Below the pieces are notes generated by a model, which was not told the origin of the DNA, ran no database searches, and saw only the letters and a list, made by a program, of their open reading frames with translations. From Anadara kagoshimensis (Eukaryota > Mollusca > Bivalvia > Arcoida > Arcidae), in the NCBI GenBank assembly GCA_021292105.1, contig JACFYK010000036.1, forward strand, positions 124,001-188,000: a stretch of 64,000 nucleotides of DNA. Direction: 5' to 3'. Within the stretch, counting starts at the first letter, position 1. Each line of letters begins with the position of its first letter. Made by a program: the position numbers and the translations under genes. Of this stretch, positions 1-15,600 are shown piece by piece.

Positions 1-157
1 CTCAAAGTATTAAAGTCGAACAATAAAAATTAATTCGCCTGTAATATATTACTTTATGGATGTATTGATTGATAAAAATAGATAACATACCAAAAACACA
101 TTAATGCTTACATTTACATTCATGATTAGGAATTGAAAGAGAATGCAATGAAAACAC

Positions 158-320
158 ATTGATCAAGCCCATGCTCAAATCACAATCGAAAAAGGCAAAA
201 TAAAACCTTTTAAAACTGGCAAATTACTAGTAATTGAAACACGTGATTTTCCACCAGGGTAGTGATGCCGGATGCTCCGGAAGAAAAAGCACGTCTTATC
301 TAGTTAGCTAAACTTGCCAA
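158..320 (+). repeat. Dispersed repeat R1, diverged copy
   Basis: Copy of the commonest dispersed family in this window (called R1 here). Recognisable blocks are CACGTGA, TTCCACCAGGG, GATGCTCCGGAAG, and an AGTTAGCTAA block. The family recurs on both strands about fifteen times. No coding capacity is visible, so it is a non-autonomous element. Confidence 0.6.
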
Positions 321-425
321 GTTGACAATTCCTCTTTGTTTTTTTTCATTTACATGATACTATAACAGGTTATGTGTTACTCTAATTTTACCTACCTATA
401 TTTTGTAACATTGTCTACATTACAG

Positions 426-553
426 TGATAACGGATTATCTTTGTCCCTGGTGTGTGATGAGCCAATGGTTTGGTTCCAAGTCAGCAAAGATGGCACCAC
501 AGGGACAACGATTATTACGTCAGTGGATGATTTACCACATCATATACAGGAGG
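426..553 (+). CDS. Gene 1 exon: last exon of first module (C-type)
   Basis: Acceptor TACATTACAG, donor GAGG|GTAAGT. Enters in phase 2 and leaves in phase 1. Encodes 42 whole residues beginning DNGLSLSLVCDEP and ending DDLPHHIQE. It aligns in position, phases and pattern (x-N/Y-G-L/I-S ... V-S ... T-G ... T-D/S-x-V/D) with gene 2 exon 43778-43890, so an upstream A-B pair of this module is expected outside the window. Confidence 0.72.
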
Positions 554-3500
554 GTAAGTGGATCTGTTTAACAAATAAACAAACATACCAATCCATGTCT
601 AAACCACAATCCCAAAACAAATATACCAAGCCATGTTCAAACCACAATCCTATAACAAACATACCGATTAATGTCCGAACCACAATCCTAAAACAAACAA
701 ACAAATCCATGTCCGAACCACAATCCTCAAACAAACAAATCCATGTCCGAACTATAATCCCGAAACAACCATACTAATCCATTTCCGAACCACAATCCCC
801 AAAACATACATACCAATCCATGTCCATACCACAATCCCAAAACATACATACCAATCCATGTCAGAACTACAATCCCAAAACAAACAAATAAATCCATGTC
901 CGAACTACACTCCTAAAACAAACATACCAATCCATGTTCATACCACAATCCCAAAATATAATACCAATCCATGTCCGAACTACAATCCCCCAAAAAACAT
1001 ACCAATCAATGCCCGAACCACAATCTCAAAAAACATACCAATCCATGCCCGAACCACAATTCCAAGGCAAAGTAAAAACAAACATACCAATGCATGTCCA
1101 AACCATCATCTCAAAAAAGTAAAAACATTGAAACTTGCACATTTAGTTAAACTCGTGAATTTCCAAAAGGAAAGTGAGCCCGGGAGCTTTTGAAGAGAAA
1201 AATGTAAAAAATAGTCCACACTTCCGTTAAAGGCCATATATAAGTGTCACTAGTTTTATTTATTTCGGTTAAGTTGTTTCCCAACTCCTGTTTATATATG
1301 CTATTTGAACCTGTAAAGGCCACTTTTACTTATTTCTTGGGTGGTATTTATATACAAATTTGACTGTATGTTTGAATATATTTGACGTTCCATAGTTCCT
1401 TTTACACAAATTTGATTACACACATGGCGAGTGTAGCTAACTAAACAGGAGGAGCTTACCTTTCCACAGCACCTCAAGTTGTTGAAGATAATACCCAAAC
1501 CAATATCTATTTCAGCAAATTTCGCTGAGGAAATACTTTGCATGGGGAAGTATACTTTAGATTTTGAGGAATTTCAAATTTTAACTAGCAGCAAATTTAG
1601 GAAGAAGTATATTTCTAGCAATGATACACAATTATTGCCTACCGAGTATGTGATATCTTAGGGGCACCAGCCACCAGCAGAGATACCGGCTTATTGGTTT
1701 AAATTACATATCATATCATTTTTAATTTTATAGCACTAAGTGGTGGTTAACAAAGATTGGGATATAAACACTTGTGGCATAGACCAGTTAAAATCATACC
1801 AAGTCCCAACTTGTATGGAGCTTGTTTAATGTAATCAATAATTAACGGAAATTAAAAACACTAATAAAGATTAACATCTCATTTTTTATCACAAGTTTAA
1901 AATGAGGTGTTACAAATTTCATGAAATTCTACTAACTTTTGATGTTTTCAACAAAACCATTCATAAAACATTTGAGATCAATCAAAAACAAATTTTGACT
2001 AAGCTTTTTATTTGAAAATAATCTCGTAAAATATTTTTCTTAGCACAGACTATGCACATTTATCCAACATTTGAAAAAAAATCACTATCCACACTTATAT
2101 ATTATTATTCGCATTATGTTCTTGGTATATTTTTCTAAAATGGAGCATAGCTTTGATTTTTTTTACAAAATGAGTATTTTTCAAATCTGATTGGATAAAT
2201 AGTTTTTGATTAAAAAAATTCATCTGGATAAATTTCGATTGGAATTCCAATTGGATTTCTTACAAATAGAATTGAATTTATTTAAATATCTAAAAAAATG
2301 GATTCAAATTAAATAATATTTTTTATTCAAATAATTAAATATAAGTAATCGGTACGAGTCTCCTGTTCACAGTACCAAAGCTCCACCTATTGTTTCCATT
2401 TTCCTTTGATGCCATTTATCCAATATCAATTTTATCTTTCCCCATATCTTGGATAAATGTGAATACTCCGTTTTCAATATGTAGCTTATATTACCAAAGC
2501 TGAATCCAAATATAATACCATATTACGTGTTAAAGGAAGACAGTCAAGTTAGAAGTGATGATCTTCGGAAATTCTACAATGGACAGTTTTCTTGAATTTC
2601 TTCTTCTCTTTATACGATTTTATTCTTATATATGATGTTAATGCTAAGTCATACCCATGATCACACTTTAGTTGATATACAAAAGAAGTCCTTAACATCA
2701 CCTGGTGTGTATAAACGTACCGCAAACAACGTCGATCTAGATATCTCCTCGCTTCAAAAGGAGTCTCAGATTTCATCTCTACACAGTACAATTAAGCAAC
2801 TGAACTAGGTCCTGGTTTTTGCTTTTAGGCAGCACAGCAAAGGCCTAGTTCTGAGATGGCCAAACATTGAATGGGCCGTGGTAAACAAAATTCTACACGA
2901 ATTAAACATTTAATATTTATATAACATTGCTCAAAAACTGTAATAATTTCACATCAGATTTTTAAAAACACGCAAGGACGGTTACTTCACAATAGTTATT
3001 CTAGAACCAGTTTTTACTGTGCCGCATTGCGGCTGCTTCTTATGTGACATTCAAAATTTCATTTGGTGTTGAGTTTATGATTTGCGCCGTAGATTCAAAA
3101 TTCCGATATGCTGCAAAGTATTACCTTGTATTCTTAGGCTATCACTGTAATTTAAATTATTGTTTTGCCTAAGTTGTTGCCTATTACGCATACCGCACGT
3201 AACAATTGTTAGAAAGTTAAACCAACATTTGGTGAATGAAAAAAGTCCTTGGCCAAGGACATGAAGCTGGAACTAGCAATATTGTTATCGGTTTAGAATT
3301 TTTTGTGATGGCGTATTTGTTATTTTTCTGTATATATTTCAGATTGGAGGGTGGGTTTTAAGCTTCCAAAAGGAGGACCATTACCAACCAATTTTAACAG
3401 TGTATATGACCTGTATATAAGTGAGGTGATCGCAGGTGATCTGACCACAGCGTGTGACGTCACAGCAGGCAGTGGAATATATAAATCATCATTAATTAAT

Positions 3501-6500
3501 GAAATGAAGAAAAGAAACATTAACAAGGTATAACAATTCTGTCTGAATTACTTTTTCTGTGACAGTGAATTTTGTTTTACTTCCATAAAAAAATAAAAAA
3601 AAGATAAATAATAAAAAGCAAACATACTTATCCATGTCCGAATCAAAACCCAGAATGCAAAGTAAAATTTCGAACTGACAAGTCAGGTTAGACAAGAGAA
3701 CTTCCACCAGGGAGGTGAAACCGGGTGCTCCGAAAGGGTAAGCACATCTTGTTTAGCTAGCTACACCCGCCACGTGTGTCATCAAAATTGTGTGAAAGGA
3801 ACATGGAACTATGGGACGTCAAATATATCCAGGGCAATCCTAGACACAGAGACATCAAACTTATCAACAATACTGTAATGGCGGCCAGAAAACTTTTTTA
3901 GGGACATTGATAATATTTGATATTATTCACTTACCTGTGTCTAGTCTTAACCCGAATAGCGTAGAATATTTCTGCACAGAGTAAAACGTTGCCATTTGAA
4001 TGGACATTTAACATATTGAAAACCGGGCAGATCCTTTTTGCATATGACGTAAAACAATTTTTACATGTAAATAATGCTAAAATCCCCACAACACCAACAT
4101 TTTCCCTTTATGGTAATCGCGCATGGGCATACATTCGTTCAGTTACGACTAAGCAAAAATAACTGAACAATGTAAATATTGGGTATATTCAATGACATAA
4201 TTAAAGGTTATTAGACTAAATGGAAAATCGAAATTATATTCACTTTCACAAAAAAACTTCCTGACAGTACTATATTCACTGATTACAAGATGTATTTTAA
4301 AACTTGTAAGTTCAAAGGAATGAAGCCCAATTTTGTATTTTGTTCTCCCTATCATGTTCAAGAAAATTGGTATGAACCCTGTTTTGTGCTTTAACATTGA
4401 AAAAATATTGCTTTTTAAGAGCATTTAGAATCAGTAACTCATTGATATCACGCTGGCATAATTCATAATTAATTTTTAATTTATTTGTGTTTTATTGAGA
4501 AATGTTTTTTCATCTTAAGACCATTTACAAATAAAACTGATTGATGTTTTTGCTGGCATAATTCATAATTCATATTCCTCGTCATGTTCCATCACATTGG
4601 GACATTGCTTTGTCTTACTCAATTAGCGTTTAGATTCTTGGTATAAAATATTCATTGTATAGTTCACCATGACTGACTAAAACATTTCATTATAAAGTTA
4701 TAAATTTAGAAATATGTAACACTCATCTATATAGCAAGACTTAAATAGAGATATCTTCTCTAAAATAAACAATTTTCCTCCCTTTTTAATCATCTTAATT
4801 AATTAAACAAAACCCGAATTACATTACTTTTCAACAGTAATAAAAAGACAGATGTTGAAAACAACGTCAAGCATTATAAATGAATGTCTAAAAATACTTA
4901 AAAGTAAAGTTATTTAAGTATCTTGTAGTATTACAAATCATTTTTTGCTATATATTTATGTATTGTATATGTGCCAGTTTTATTTTCTTTATGATTTCAT
5001 ACTCCTTATGTAAAATGTATTATTGTTTCAATTTGCCTTAACCGATTAATGCAATAGAGTTTGAGCAATAAAAATTATTAATATTATCATTGTAGTTTAC
5101 TGATTTCTGATGTTTAATTGTAGGTTAAACTTGTCCTATACGAAGGGAGAACTGAAAAGCTTGTTTTGGAGTTTAACACAACAGGAAAAGATAAAATGAC
5201 CTGGCTTGATTGTAACAATATATTGTACTCGCCATATAGTGATCTACAAGAGAGTGATAAAAACCATTGTTCTGTCACGTATGTATAAATGTTTTTTTTA
5301 TCATTTTTATCAATGTTTCTATCGTCAACGTTTCATTTCTATATAGCATTATTCATGCTTCCCTGCTTATGGTGAATTTGTTTCCCAATTAATACGCTAT
5401 GGCCGAGTTTGTTCCAACTACGGGGACTTTGACCAAGGCTTATCAAGGCCCTCAAAAACTTTTATGGCAGTATTGTTGATAATTTGATGTTTCCGTGTCC
5501 AGGATTACCCTGGATATATTTGACGTCCCATAGTTCAATTAACTTGTCAGTTTCAAAGTTTTTACTTTGCTTCTGGATTGTGATTAGTATGTTTGTTTTT
5601 GATGGTACTTATACATAGTAAATAGGTAGTTCTGCATGCTTTAATACGGCTCATACCATGTGTTCCATATCACCGGTCCCCGGTTTGATATTAATATCAG
5701 ACCAGCTACTCTCTGCAATTTCGTAGATTTTTGCCATCTTCTGTACAAATGTCGGTATTTGGTCAATACTAATATAAGGATAGGTCCCTACAAAAATACC
5801 ATAACACTCTGGATATTTGAAATTTGCATGTTTGTATATATCATATGATCTGTTTCCTTTTTTAACCTGGCATTTTGCTTGTATATGAGTTGTTGTTATA
5901 CATTCTATGTTTATATTGAGTAGTGGTGTTGGTACACGAATATTTCACATCAACAAGAACTATGGTGGTTGTCAGGTAGATAGAGGCTGGATCATGGTGA
6001 AAGATAAATGTGAAACCAGTGCTTGTACCTATGAATCATGTGAAAACATAAATATCCTTTACTCGGAAAAAGATACATCAGTCGTCTGGAATAACGGCAA
6101 GTGACTTATAGCGAGATGTTTAGACATACAATGGAACCGGTGAACACTGAAACTCTATCTTTACTGAACTCAAATTAAACTGAAACCTGTCTTAACTGAA
6201 CCCAATTAAACCAAAATCCGTCTCAACTGACACCTGATGAAACCGAAACCCTATTTGATCATCAACTGAAATCTAATTAAACGGAAAACCTGTTTTAACT
6301 GAACCCTGATTATATAAAAACCCAGTCTTATTTGAATCCTAATTAAACCGAAAACTTGTCTTACTTGAACCCTGATTAAACCGAAAACCTGTCTTAACTC
6401 CGAAAACCTTTTTAACTGACTCCTTATTGAACCGAAAATAATCTAACCCGAAGTAAACCGAAAACTTGTTTATACTGAACTATTTTTTAAGGACCTACTG

Positions 6501-6560
6501 TTAATATTATTTGCAAAAAAATCCTGTATACCATATCTATGTCTAATCACGGTAAAACAG

Positions 6561-6618
<58 letters not shown>

Positions 6619-9600
6619 TATATAGAGCACATGTAAATTAATGAATATTTACGTCTCAATTTTTATACTAATAAGTTAAGTTAGTGTGATTGGTTTAAAT
6701 ATCTTCAAAAGCCCTACAAAATTATTTCATTGGTCTTGTAACTATTCAAGGATTATGTAGGAAACTGGATAAAATGACAGCTGTGCAATGAAGCGCTATC
6801 AATTTGGCCTAAAAGAGTTCCATCAGTTAATGCCAAACAAATAGAGCTTATTGGAGCTCTATCTCACAACAACTGAAATCGGTTTTGAAAAGGGCACATC
6901 ACTCGCTTCAATGACGTAAAGAGCTAACCATCCATGAGAATCTTAATTTGGCTTACCAACCAGATTTGCCAAATCTTCATTTTTTTATTCTAATGAGGCA
7001 TGATTGATAACTAGTAATGTGCTATTATGTTATAACTTCTATAGCTTACAGTCGTTACATAGTTTGCTTTGCACGGCAGTTGAAAGTTTAATACAATTCA
7101 GTTGTAACATAACTTATTCATTTGTTTTTATTTATTACAGAACATTCGAAGGCAGACGCATTAGTTCTCTATCTTTATGGTTAGTATAAGCTTTGTCATA
7201 TTTTTAAATGGAAAATATTGTATGGTGAAATGTATCGCCCATGTCTTAAATATTTATTGTGGACCGAGCACATTTATGTATAGGAAATGCAAATTTTTAG
7301 TTAAATAATATTCATTATTACGAAAACCTCGTTTTGCAGAGAATGTAAGCACATTTTACTAAAAAAATTACAATTTTCCCCCAAGAGGAATTATTTTATT
7401 AGTGCAAGGTCATACTTTGCTGATGTCTTACCCTTCCTTCCGGAGCATCCGGCCTCACTTCTCTGGTGGAAGTTCACGTGTCTAAACTTGTCAGTTCCAA
7501 AGTATTATAGTTTGCTTATGGATTGTGATTCGGACATGGATTAGTATGTTTGTTTTTATTAGGAAGTGACCTGATCTACAGGATCAAACTGTGATCAAAA
7601 TTTATTATTTCTGAAAGTCTGTACACTCCGTAAAATTTTCAATTTTACTTCAAACTAAAAAATCTTAATTTCCGACAACTCAATCTTTTTATCCTTATAA
7701 AGAATAATGGATAACTGGTATTACAGATGACATCACAAATAACCTGACTTAGATTTGTTGTTGTTAGAGTGTTGAGTGCTTGGCGAAAGATTAGTCACTA
7801 TCTATTTTCAAGTCTTGGTCAGACCCTGCCCGGGATTCGAACCAATGACCTCCCACAAATGAAGGGAATACTATAAGTACAACTGGGCTGCCGTATTGGT
7901 TCTAAGGTTAGACGTTTACAATTAATCTTATGCTGTACCTTGCCCTAGCTTTATTTTTGTTTTGTTATTGTACGTCAGTCCTGCCTTAAAAGCCACTTCT
8001 ATATATGTCCCATTTGCTTTTAAAGTCTAGTAAAATTATATCCCGATAACTCTTTATTCATATCATTTGAACCTGTATATAAGAGCCACCTGTCCAGAAA
8101 GGCCACTTTTACTGGTTCCCTTGGGTAGCGTTTAGCTGTGAATGTTATTCAGCTAGTAAGTGTATTCAATAATATTTTTATATATTTTTATTTTTTAGAT
8201 CCAAAGATAAACTTAGGCTCTGGTGTGAAACGTGATATAGAATTAAGTGGCTCGTTTTCTCTGCCACGTACATTAAAGGTAAATTTAATGTATTGGAAAC
8301 CTGACATTGAACTTTAGTGCAAATTATGTTATCCTTTTGAAATTACATAAAATAATGCAATCAAAAGAAGCCCATGACACTAATATATCGGACAAAATTT
8401 GCTCTGTATTGATTCAGATATATTGGCAAAGTAATATACCATGTACTGTATCAGTGCAGATATATCGCCAAATTGAAACAATATATCGTTCAGAAATTGA
8501 TCTATACCAGTGCAGATATATCGAAGCAACATTCCAAATCGAAGCAACATTTCGATTCAGACCAGTGCAGATATATCGCTAAAGTGAAGCTACATTTCGA
8601 TCAAACCAGTGCAGATATAACACCAAAGTGAATCAAATTTTCGATCAGAATTTGTAAAATACCAATATTCAAGGCTATGTATTTGCTTCAGATCTATAGT
8701 ATTAAAGATTTTGTATAAATTTTCCATGGCGCTAAACTATTTGGATGGAATTATTTGTTATGGTTCTGTTAAAAAAGTCAAAACGTTCTGACTTCATTAT
8801 TGACGTATTTAAGAAACTCTATTTATCAAAGGTTGGAAAGTGAGAAACATTTTTGTTCACCCTGATGATCAATAATAATCCGTAATTACCTGTATATTTT
8901 TGACATTCCATAGTTCTGTGCCCCATTCATTCTCAATTTAGTATAGTTCTCAATAATTACAAACGTGGCGACTGTAGCTAGCTAGACAGAAGGTGTTTCC
9001 TTCAGAAGAATGGCCTCATTCCCCTGGTTGGAATTCGTGTGTTCAACTAAATTTTCCATGATTCGAAGCTTTTACTTTGTTTTGTTGCATTGTGCTTTGA
9101 TCACGTACTAGTATGTTTGTTTTGTTTTTGATTAAAAATTCATTTACGTAATGATCAAACAGTTTACATTTACCGCTTTCAATATTGTATATGTTTTTCT
9201 CTTAGTTGAACAACCTAAATTTTACAAGTACCGAAGGTATTCCACTATTTCTTGATGGTGTGTCAGTGAAGATTGGTAACAGCCTTGGATGTACGTTTGA
9301 GATGTTGTATTCAGTAGATACCTGTTCTGGTGACTTTGGCCAAACAACAACGAAACATATTACGACAGAAAACCAGGTATATATTATTATTCGATGTGAA
9401 CTTGTGAAGGCCATACTGACATCTCACCTTTTTACTAATCCGTCTGTACATATTGGTTAAGGTTCTTAGATACCGATTCTATGGTGACCAAACTTAAAAC
9501 GTCATTCGTTATAAAGACGAAACTGACCTGGAAAACGAATCTAAAGTATCATGCGTTGTATATATTTGGTTCACAATGCTATTGCTAGCCATGCTTGTGA

Positions 9601-12600
9601 TTCATCAAACTGGAGATGGTTAGTCATTTGGTTAACAATTTTACGGAAACTGAATGATTGAAAAAACATATGACTTTATTACACAATTGCTTTGAATTGT
9701 GTCTCTGAAAGTGCAGCATTATTGTAACTGTTTGGTCCAAACACTACTGATGAGGAATTATATTCCGAAACGGCCGTCTAGTGCTGTAAAATTGAAACTG
9801 GTATAATATGTAATTACATTGGTATCTCGTACTCCATAGCTCAGATACTATAGTGGTATTAAGTATCAATGATTCTCTGTTTTCTTAAAAGTCATAAACA
9901 TAATCTTACTTGAAATACTAAATATTAGCATTTACATTTTATAATGCATGCAGATAAGACATACAGAATAAATGTACATTTAACCTGCCTTAAAGGCTAC
10001 CTCTATATAAGGACCACCTACTCATAAAGGCCAGTAGAATTGTATACCAATTATTCTTTATATTATTTGAACCTGTATATAAAGGCCACTTTTTCTTGTA
10101 GACAGGTTTGACCGTTTTATGTTATTAATTGTGATATATTTATATTTTAAGAATATTAGCAAAAAATATATGTTATCAATGTAAATAATAATAATTTATG
10201 TCCTTATAACTCAAACTGTATGTATTTGTGTTCTTATCACATTTTATATCAGCTGAGCACGTTCCAAGCTGATGGAAACAGAATATCGTTCAATACAATT
10301 CCTTTCAAGTGCATATGGCTATTTCTCCGATCCGATGAAATGGTGGATCCAAATAGGGAGTATGACGTCCAGATTAAACTGTTTTATCCCGGTAGGTAAC
10401 ACACACACACACACACACACACATACGCGTATTTACCTGAAACCCACTACACATGATTTTACACCTGAAACCAACTACACCAGGTTATAGATACCCAAAG
10501 AATATTTTATTGTTATTTTTAGATTAAAGTTGAAGTAAACTTTGCCTTTATCGGTTGGAAGTTCAGAAATCATGAATATTTAGAGTTAGACTTTTGACAA
10601 TGAATCCACTACATCATTCCATGAACGCACACATTCTATCCACTACACTAATTGTATCATGTTACACACATTCTAGTCACTACACATGACGTAACCAAGT
10701 TACACACATGAAAGCCGCTACTCACAAATACATGCCTATAGAGCATTGAAATTAAATGAAGAAGTTATCTTGTGTTGTACAGATTGGAGTTAAATAACAA
10801 TGTGTTTCAAATAAATGCTGTGCATGTGTTTCAATTGCATATTTTTGCCTTTGGACCGGATGTTCATAACTAAACCATTGACAATTGTTATATTAATTAT
10901 TGGTTTCATCAATATCTCATTATATCAATTAATTACAAACACACCACTCCAAATTCAATCTCATAGTCCAAAATTGCAAAGAATTAAACTTTTCGACAAA
11001 CTGGCAAACAAAGTAAACCACTTGAACTTCCACACAGGAAGTGAGGTCGGGTGTTCCGGAAAGGTAAACACCTCCTGGTTAGCTAGCTGCATTCATCACG
11101 TGTTAATGTAAAGCCGAGAATAAAAGGAACATGAAACTATGAGATGTCAAATACATCCAAGATAATCTTAGAAACAAAGACATACTATTTGTCAAAAATA
11201 ATGTGATGACGACCACAGAACTTTTTAAGAGCTTTAACAAGCCTAGGTTTACAATAACCCTGACTCAACAACTTACTTGTGAGCAGTTTGCATCTTTGTA
11301 CAAAGTTTACATAATTGGAACTCGCATTAAACCCTGTTTTGCGTCACATACCTCACAAAAGTAGCAATCTGTTATATATATAATATTATGATATAATAAT
11401 AATATTAAGAACAGAACGTTTTAGAGTACCGGCTTAATTACACATCTCCGATTCCCCCCACCATCTCTGAACACACTTGATCGATATACAATGAGAACTG
11501 TCTTATACAAATTTAAGGCATCGGTACAGACAGTTCAACGGTTCGTGATATAAGGTTAGTTAGAGTGGTTTAAAAAAGAGTAGAGTTAGGTTACGTGTAA
11601 CAGGAAAGGGGAAGATGCAGCAACCTAACCGGGACTTCTCAATACAATGCTCTACCGATTGAACTATACGGTCACGTATCGAGACCGGTCCTCAAAAAAA
11701 TCGTGAGGCTATTTGACAAGACCTCGCATCAAATATTGTCCTATATTCAAGAATACTCCCTATTAGTCTATTAGTACTATTTTTTTTGTCTAAACTTTCA
11801 CGGTAATGCCAACATATCCCCGTCCCCAACATCACCAAACTAAGATTTGACCTCCTGACCTTGACCTATGCACATTTTGGTACGGTATAAATCCTCTCAT
11901 GTTGGTTTACATTTGTGCCAAGTTTGATCAAAATCCATCCACAGACATGAAAGATATAGAGCGGACACGATATTGGGACAGACGGACAGGACGATTCCTA
12001 TATATCCCCTTAAACTTTGTTTCAGGGTATAAAAACCGTGTGTACCTCTATTTATGGAAATGCAGCAGGTCTTGACCCATTTTATCTTTTCATATATTGC
12101 ACACAAGTCTTATGCATGTGACCTTGATCTTTGCGCCCCATGATCTTAATCTGTGTCGAAATGGTTGATATATCAATGCCTACAATATTCTAATATACAT
12201 GCCTGTATTTCCAGATAATTAACCATTTCAGTATTCTTACGCATGTGTTATTGACTTTCAAAACTCATGACCTTGAACTATACAGCATATCATTACCTAT
12301 CTACAATATTCCAGTCTACATGACTTAACATTTTCTGTATTACAAAATATTCAAGAAAATGATAGTAAATCTTATTATTCAGCTTTTGTACTAGCTCTTG
12401 AATATATAATGATGGACGAGTGGTTAAGGCATTAATTAGCTTTCAAATCCAAAACGTTTCACAGCTGTGGGTTTCAATCCAGTTCAACCGCAAATGGGTT
12501 TCCTTGCCATATGCCTTTAGTGGTTAGCACAATTCCAAATTAATGGAATTAATGGTCTGCAATCTTTATCTGTGATAATGGGGGCTAGTGTCTGAGCACT

Positions 12601-15600
12601 CTAAATTTCACTGTAAGTGCATTACATAAATGTAATATAAAGCAGATAAGAAACACTTGCACAAAGCTGATGCGCCACATGAACTTGTTTATAGATAAGT
12701 CCTCGAGATTAGATCAATAGTGTGTAGTTGCAAAAAGCTGAAAAATTTGCTGATGCGACATAAAACAACAAACAACAAACCAACCAAGAGTATGCTATTT
12801 ACTGCTATTAGCTATAACATATATAACAGTGAGAAAACCACTACAAGTGCAGTGTATGTTCTTTATAGGAAATGTTTCAAACAAAAATTCTGTGGAATTA
12901 GAATGTCTTGCCACCATAAGACTCAACATTAGTTTAAAAAAGGACTTCAACAGACAATTACACAATAATGCTGCCACCATCAACACCAGAAAAGTAAAAT
13001 GAGTCAAGTCTCACCTTATGGTGGCAGGACAAGATAAAATTACCCACTCAATGTGATACATTTTTAACAAAAATAACTCCTCTGCATTCCTATTTAAAAG
13101 AAGAGATTTTTATATTTCTAAACCATTATTTATTTCTGTTCATATTTAATACATATACAAAAGCTGATTCAATGCATTCAAAACAAGTACTTTATGATAT
13201 GGTCCCAATCAAAAATAACAGGAATAAAACTTTCACACATGTAAAAAATCATTGATTTTATAGCATTCATTACCAAAATACGAATGGAATTTTAATATTT
13301 TACAGAATTCTGTATTTGTTTGATGTTATACAGAATTATGTAATTTTTTAAATTTTTTTTGCATGATGGTAATTTAATGGTTAATAATCACTAAACTAGC
13401 ACTTCTTTAATGACCTTTGTCTTGAAGTTATCAAATTTTTAACCGCATACTTTATGTTCTTCCATGGAAATCTTGCCAAACACGATTGGTTTTCGATGGC
13501 ATTTAAACATTCTAATTTACAAGGGACCTTCTCCAAATTAAACTGGCACTCCAAAGCCATCTTTTCCTTCTTACTCCATTTATGTCTTGTCTTTTCCTTT
13601 AGAATTTTTATTGGCTGCATGATTACAATTTTCTTCTCCTTTCTGAGAACTGGAAAAATAGCACTTGTTTTATCTTCATTTTCACTTTCACTATCCGATA
13701 CATGTACATTTTCGTCGTTGGAATGCTGGAATTCAAAATTAAACCATAATGTATATATAGAAAACACAAATGTATTGTTTAAATATAGTCAAAAAGTTGA
13801 TATACAAATGGAATAACAATTCCAAAGGTAATAATTTACTGTTCATGTCCCCAAAACATTACTCTTATACATGCACATATGTGATATTTACTATATACAA
13901 CATGTTTTATGTGAATCAATAAGAACAGTGGTAACTCAGTGCTCACTCTGTAATTGGGAGATCATGGGTTCAAAACCTGACTGAAGTCTGACCCAAGACT
14001 TGAAAGTGGGTAGTGACTGTTCTTTCGCCAAGCACTCAGCTTTATGAAAAGAAAGTCAGTTCTTTCGTATGGGAACTTACAAAAATGAGGTCCTGTGTAA
14101 GGGTAGATTTGGCATGAAAAGAACCCTGCTGTGTAATGTCATCGGCGCAACGCACAGGCAAAATTTCTGCACCTTCGCCTATAGCTGGTGATGTCTCAAT
14201 ATAAGTGAAATATTTTTGACTAGGATGTTAAACACCATTACTCCAGTCCATTCTTACATGAATCATGGCAATCATTACAACCCATGTTACTGTATGATGT
14301 CCAATGTCTGCATTTATAATGTTGTATGCAAGGTCTACACACACAGTATGAGTGCAATATCTGAAATACTTCATATGCTCATGTCCGCATACTATGTGTG
14401 TGTAATGTGAATCAAGGGCACTACACTTTCAGTCCACTACATGTGTTTGGACTTTACAAACCATTAAATGTAGGCAATGTGGATCACAAAAATGCAGTAT
14501 AATAGTATCAATGTGAGTACACTTGTTTTCATGTTACAAGTCTAAGTTGTACAACATTTATAGCGGGAATTATTACTGGTACAGCAGAAAAGGTCACAGT
14601 AATAACCTATATGTACATTATATGCAAATTCTTGTATATCAACATTTTATATCAATATATAAAGTTAAATACCAATAAACATCACAAACGTCAATTGTTT
14701 TTTAGAAAAGATGCAGGAAATCAGTAGAATAAGAAAGCAGGTCACAGATCACTGCCCTATACATAGTTTGTAGTGCAATACATTTATATCAATCTAATGC
14801 AAAATGTTTCTAATGCAAGTCAAATATTTTTTTAAACTATTAAGAAAAATCAACAAAACACGAAAAGAAGTCAATGTCTATGATCTAACTTTAACAAAAC
14901 CGAGTTAATTTAATCTAAAACAATTATTATGATGATTGTCACAATACTTTGATATAAGAACAGATTATGATAGTCTACAGAGGTTGCGCCAAATACATAA
15001 TTATAATAGTTTCTGATAGTACCATATGAGAGGCATGTACCTTTATATCAACACAAAACATAAAATGCTTTCTTAGCATAAAACTACATCAAATTACCTC
15101 AACAGTCGCTTCAGTACCTTAAAAGGGTTTTATCTACCAATTAAAGATAAAATAAGTTTATGAAAGCAATGATATTTGACTAACATAATTCAACCTGTTG
15201 AAAAGTTCTGTAAAGGTGAAAAGACAAAGGTTTTAACTTATTGTAAAAAATACACTGTAGTAGGAAATTTGCATCTGAAAACATGTACATGGCAGCATCA
15301 AATGTAACCAAGAATACAAAACGCTACAATACAATATTCAAAAGCAAAGAAAATACAAACACATATAAGGACCAATGATTATATAAGCCCTGACTTTGAA
15401 CAGCATAGTAGTAAATGTCCAGCAGTGTGGTATAGTACTATCGGAGGCCATCCTACTATTATAACAACCAGTGGTCCACAAATACACACATTTAAAATTA
15501 AAAATAAACCTTACCTTTCTCAAAAGAACAACCGTTATTTGTTGATGACTGAGTTGGATAGTGTTTATTGTCATCCTCATCATCACACATATCCTCTTTT

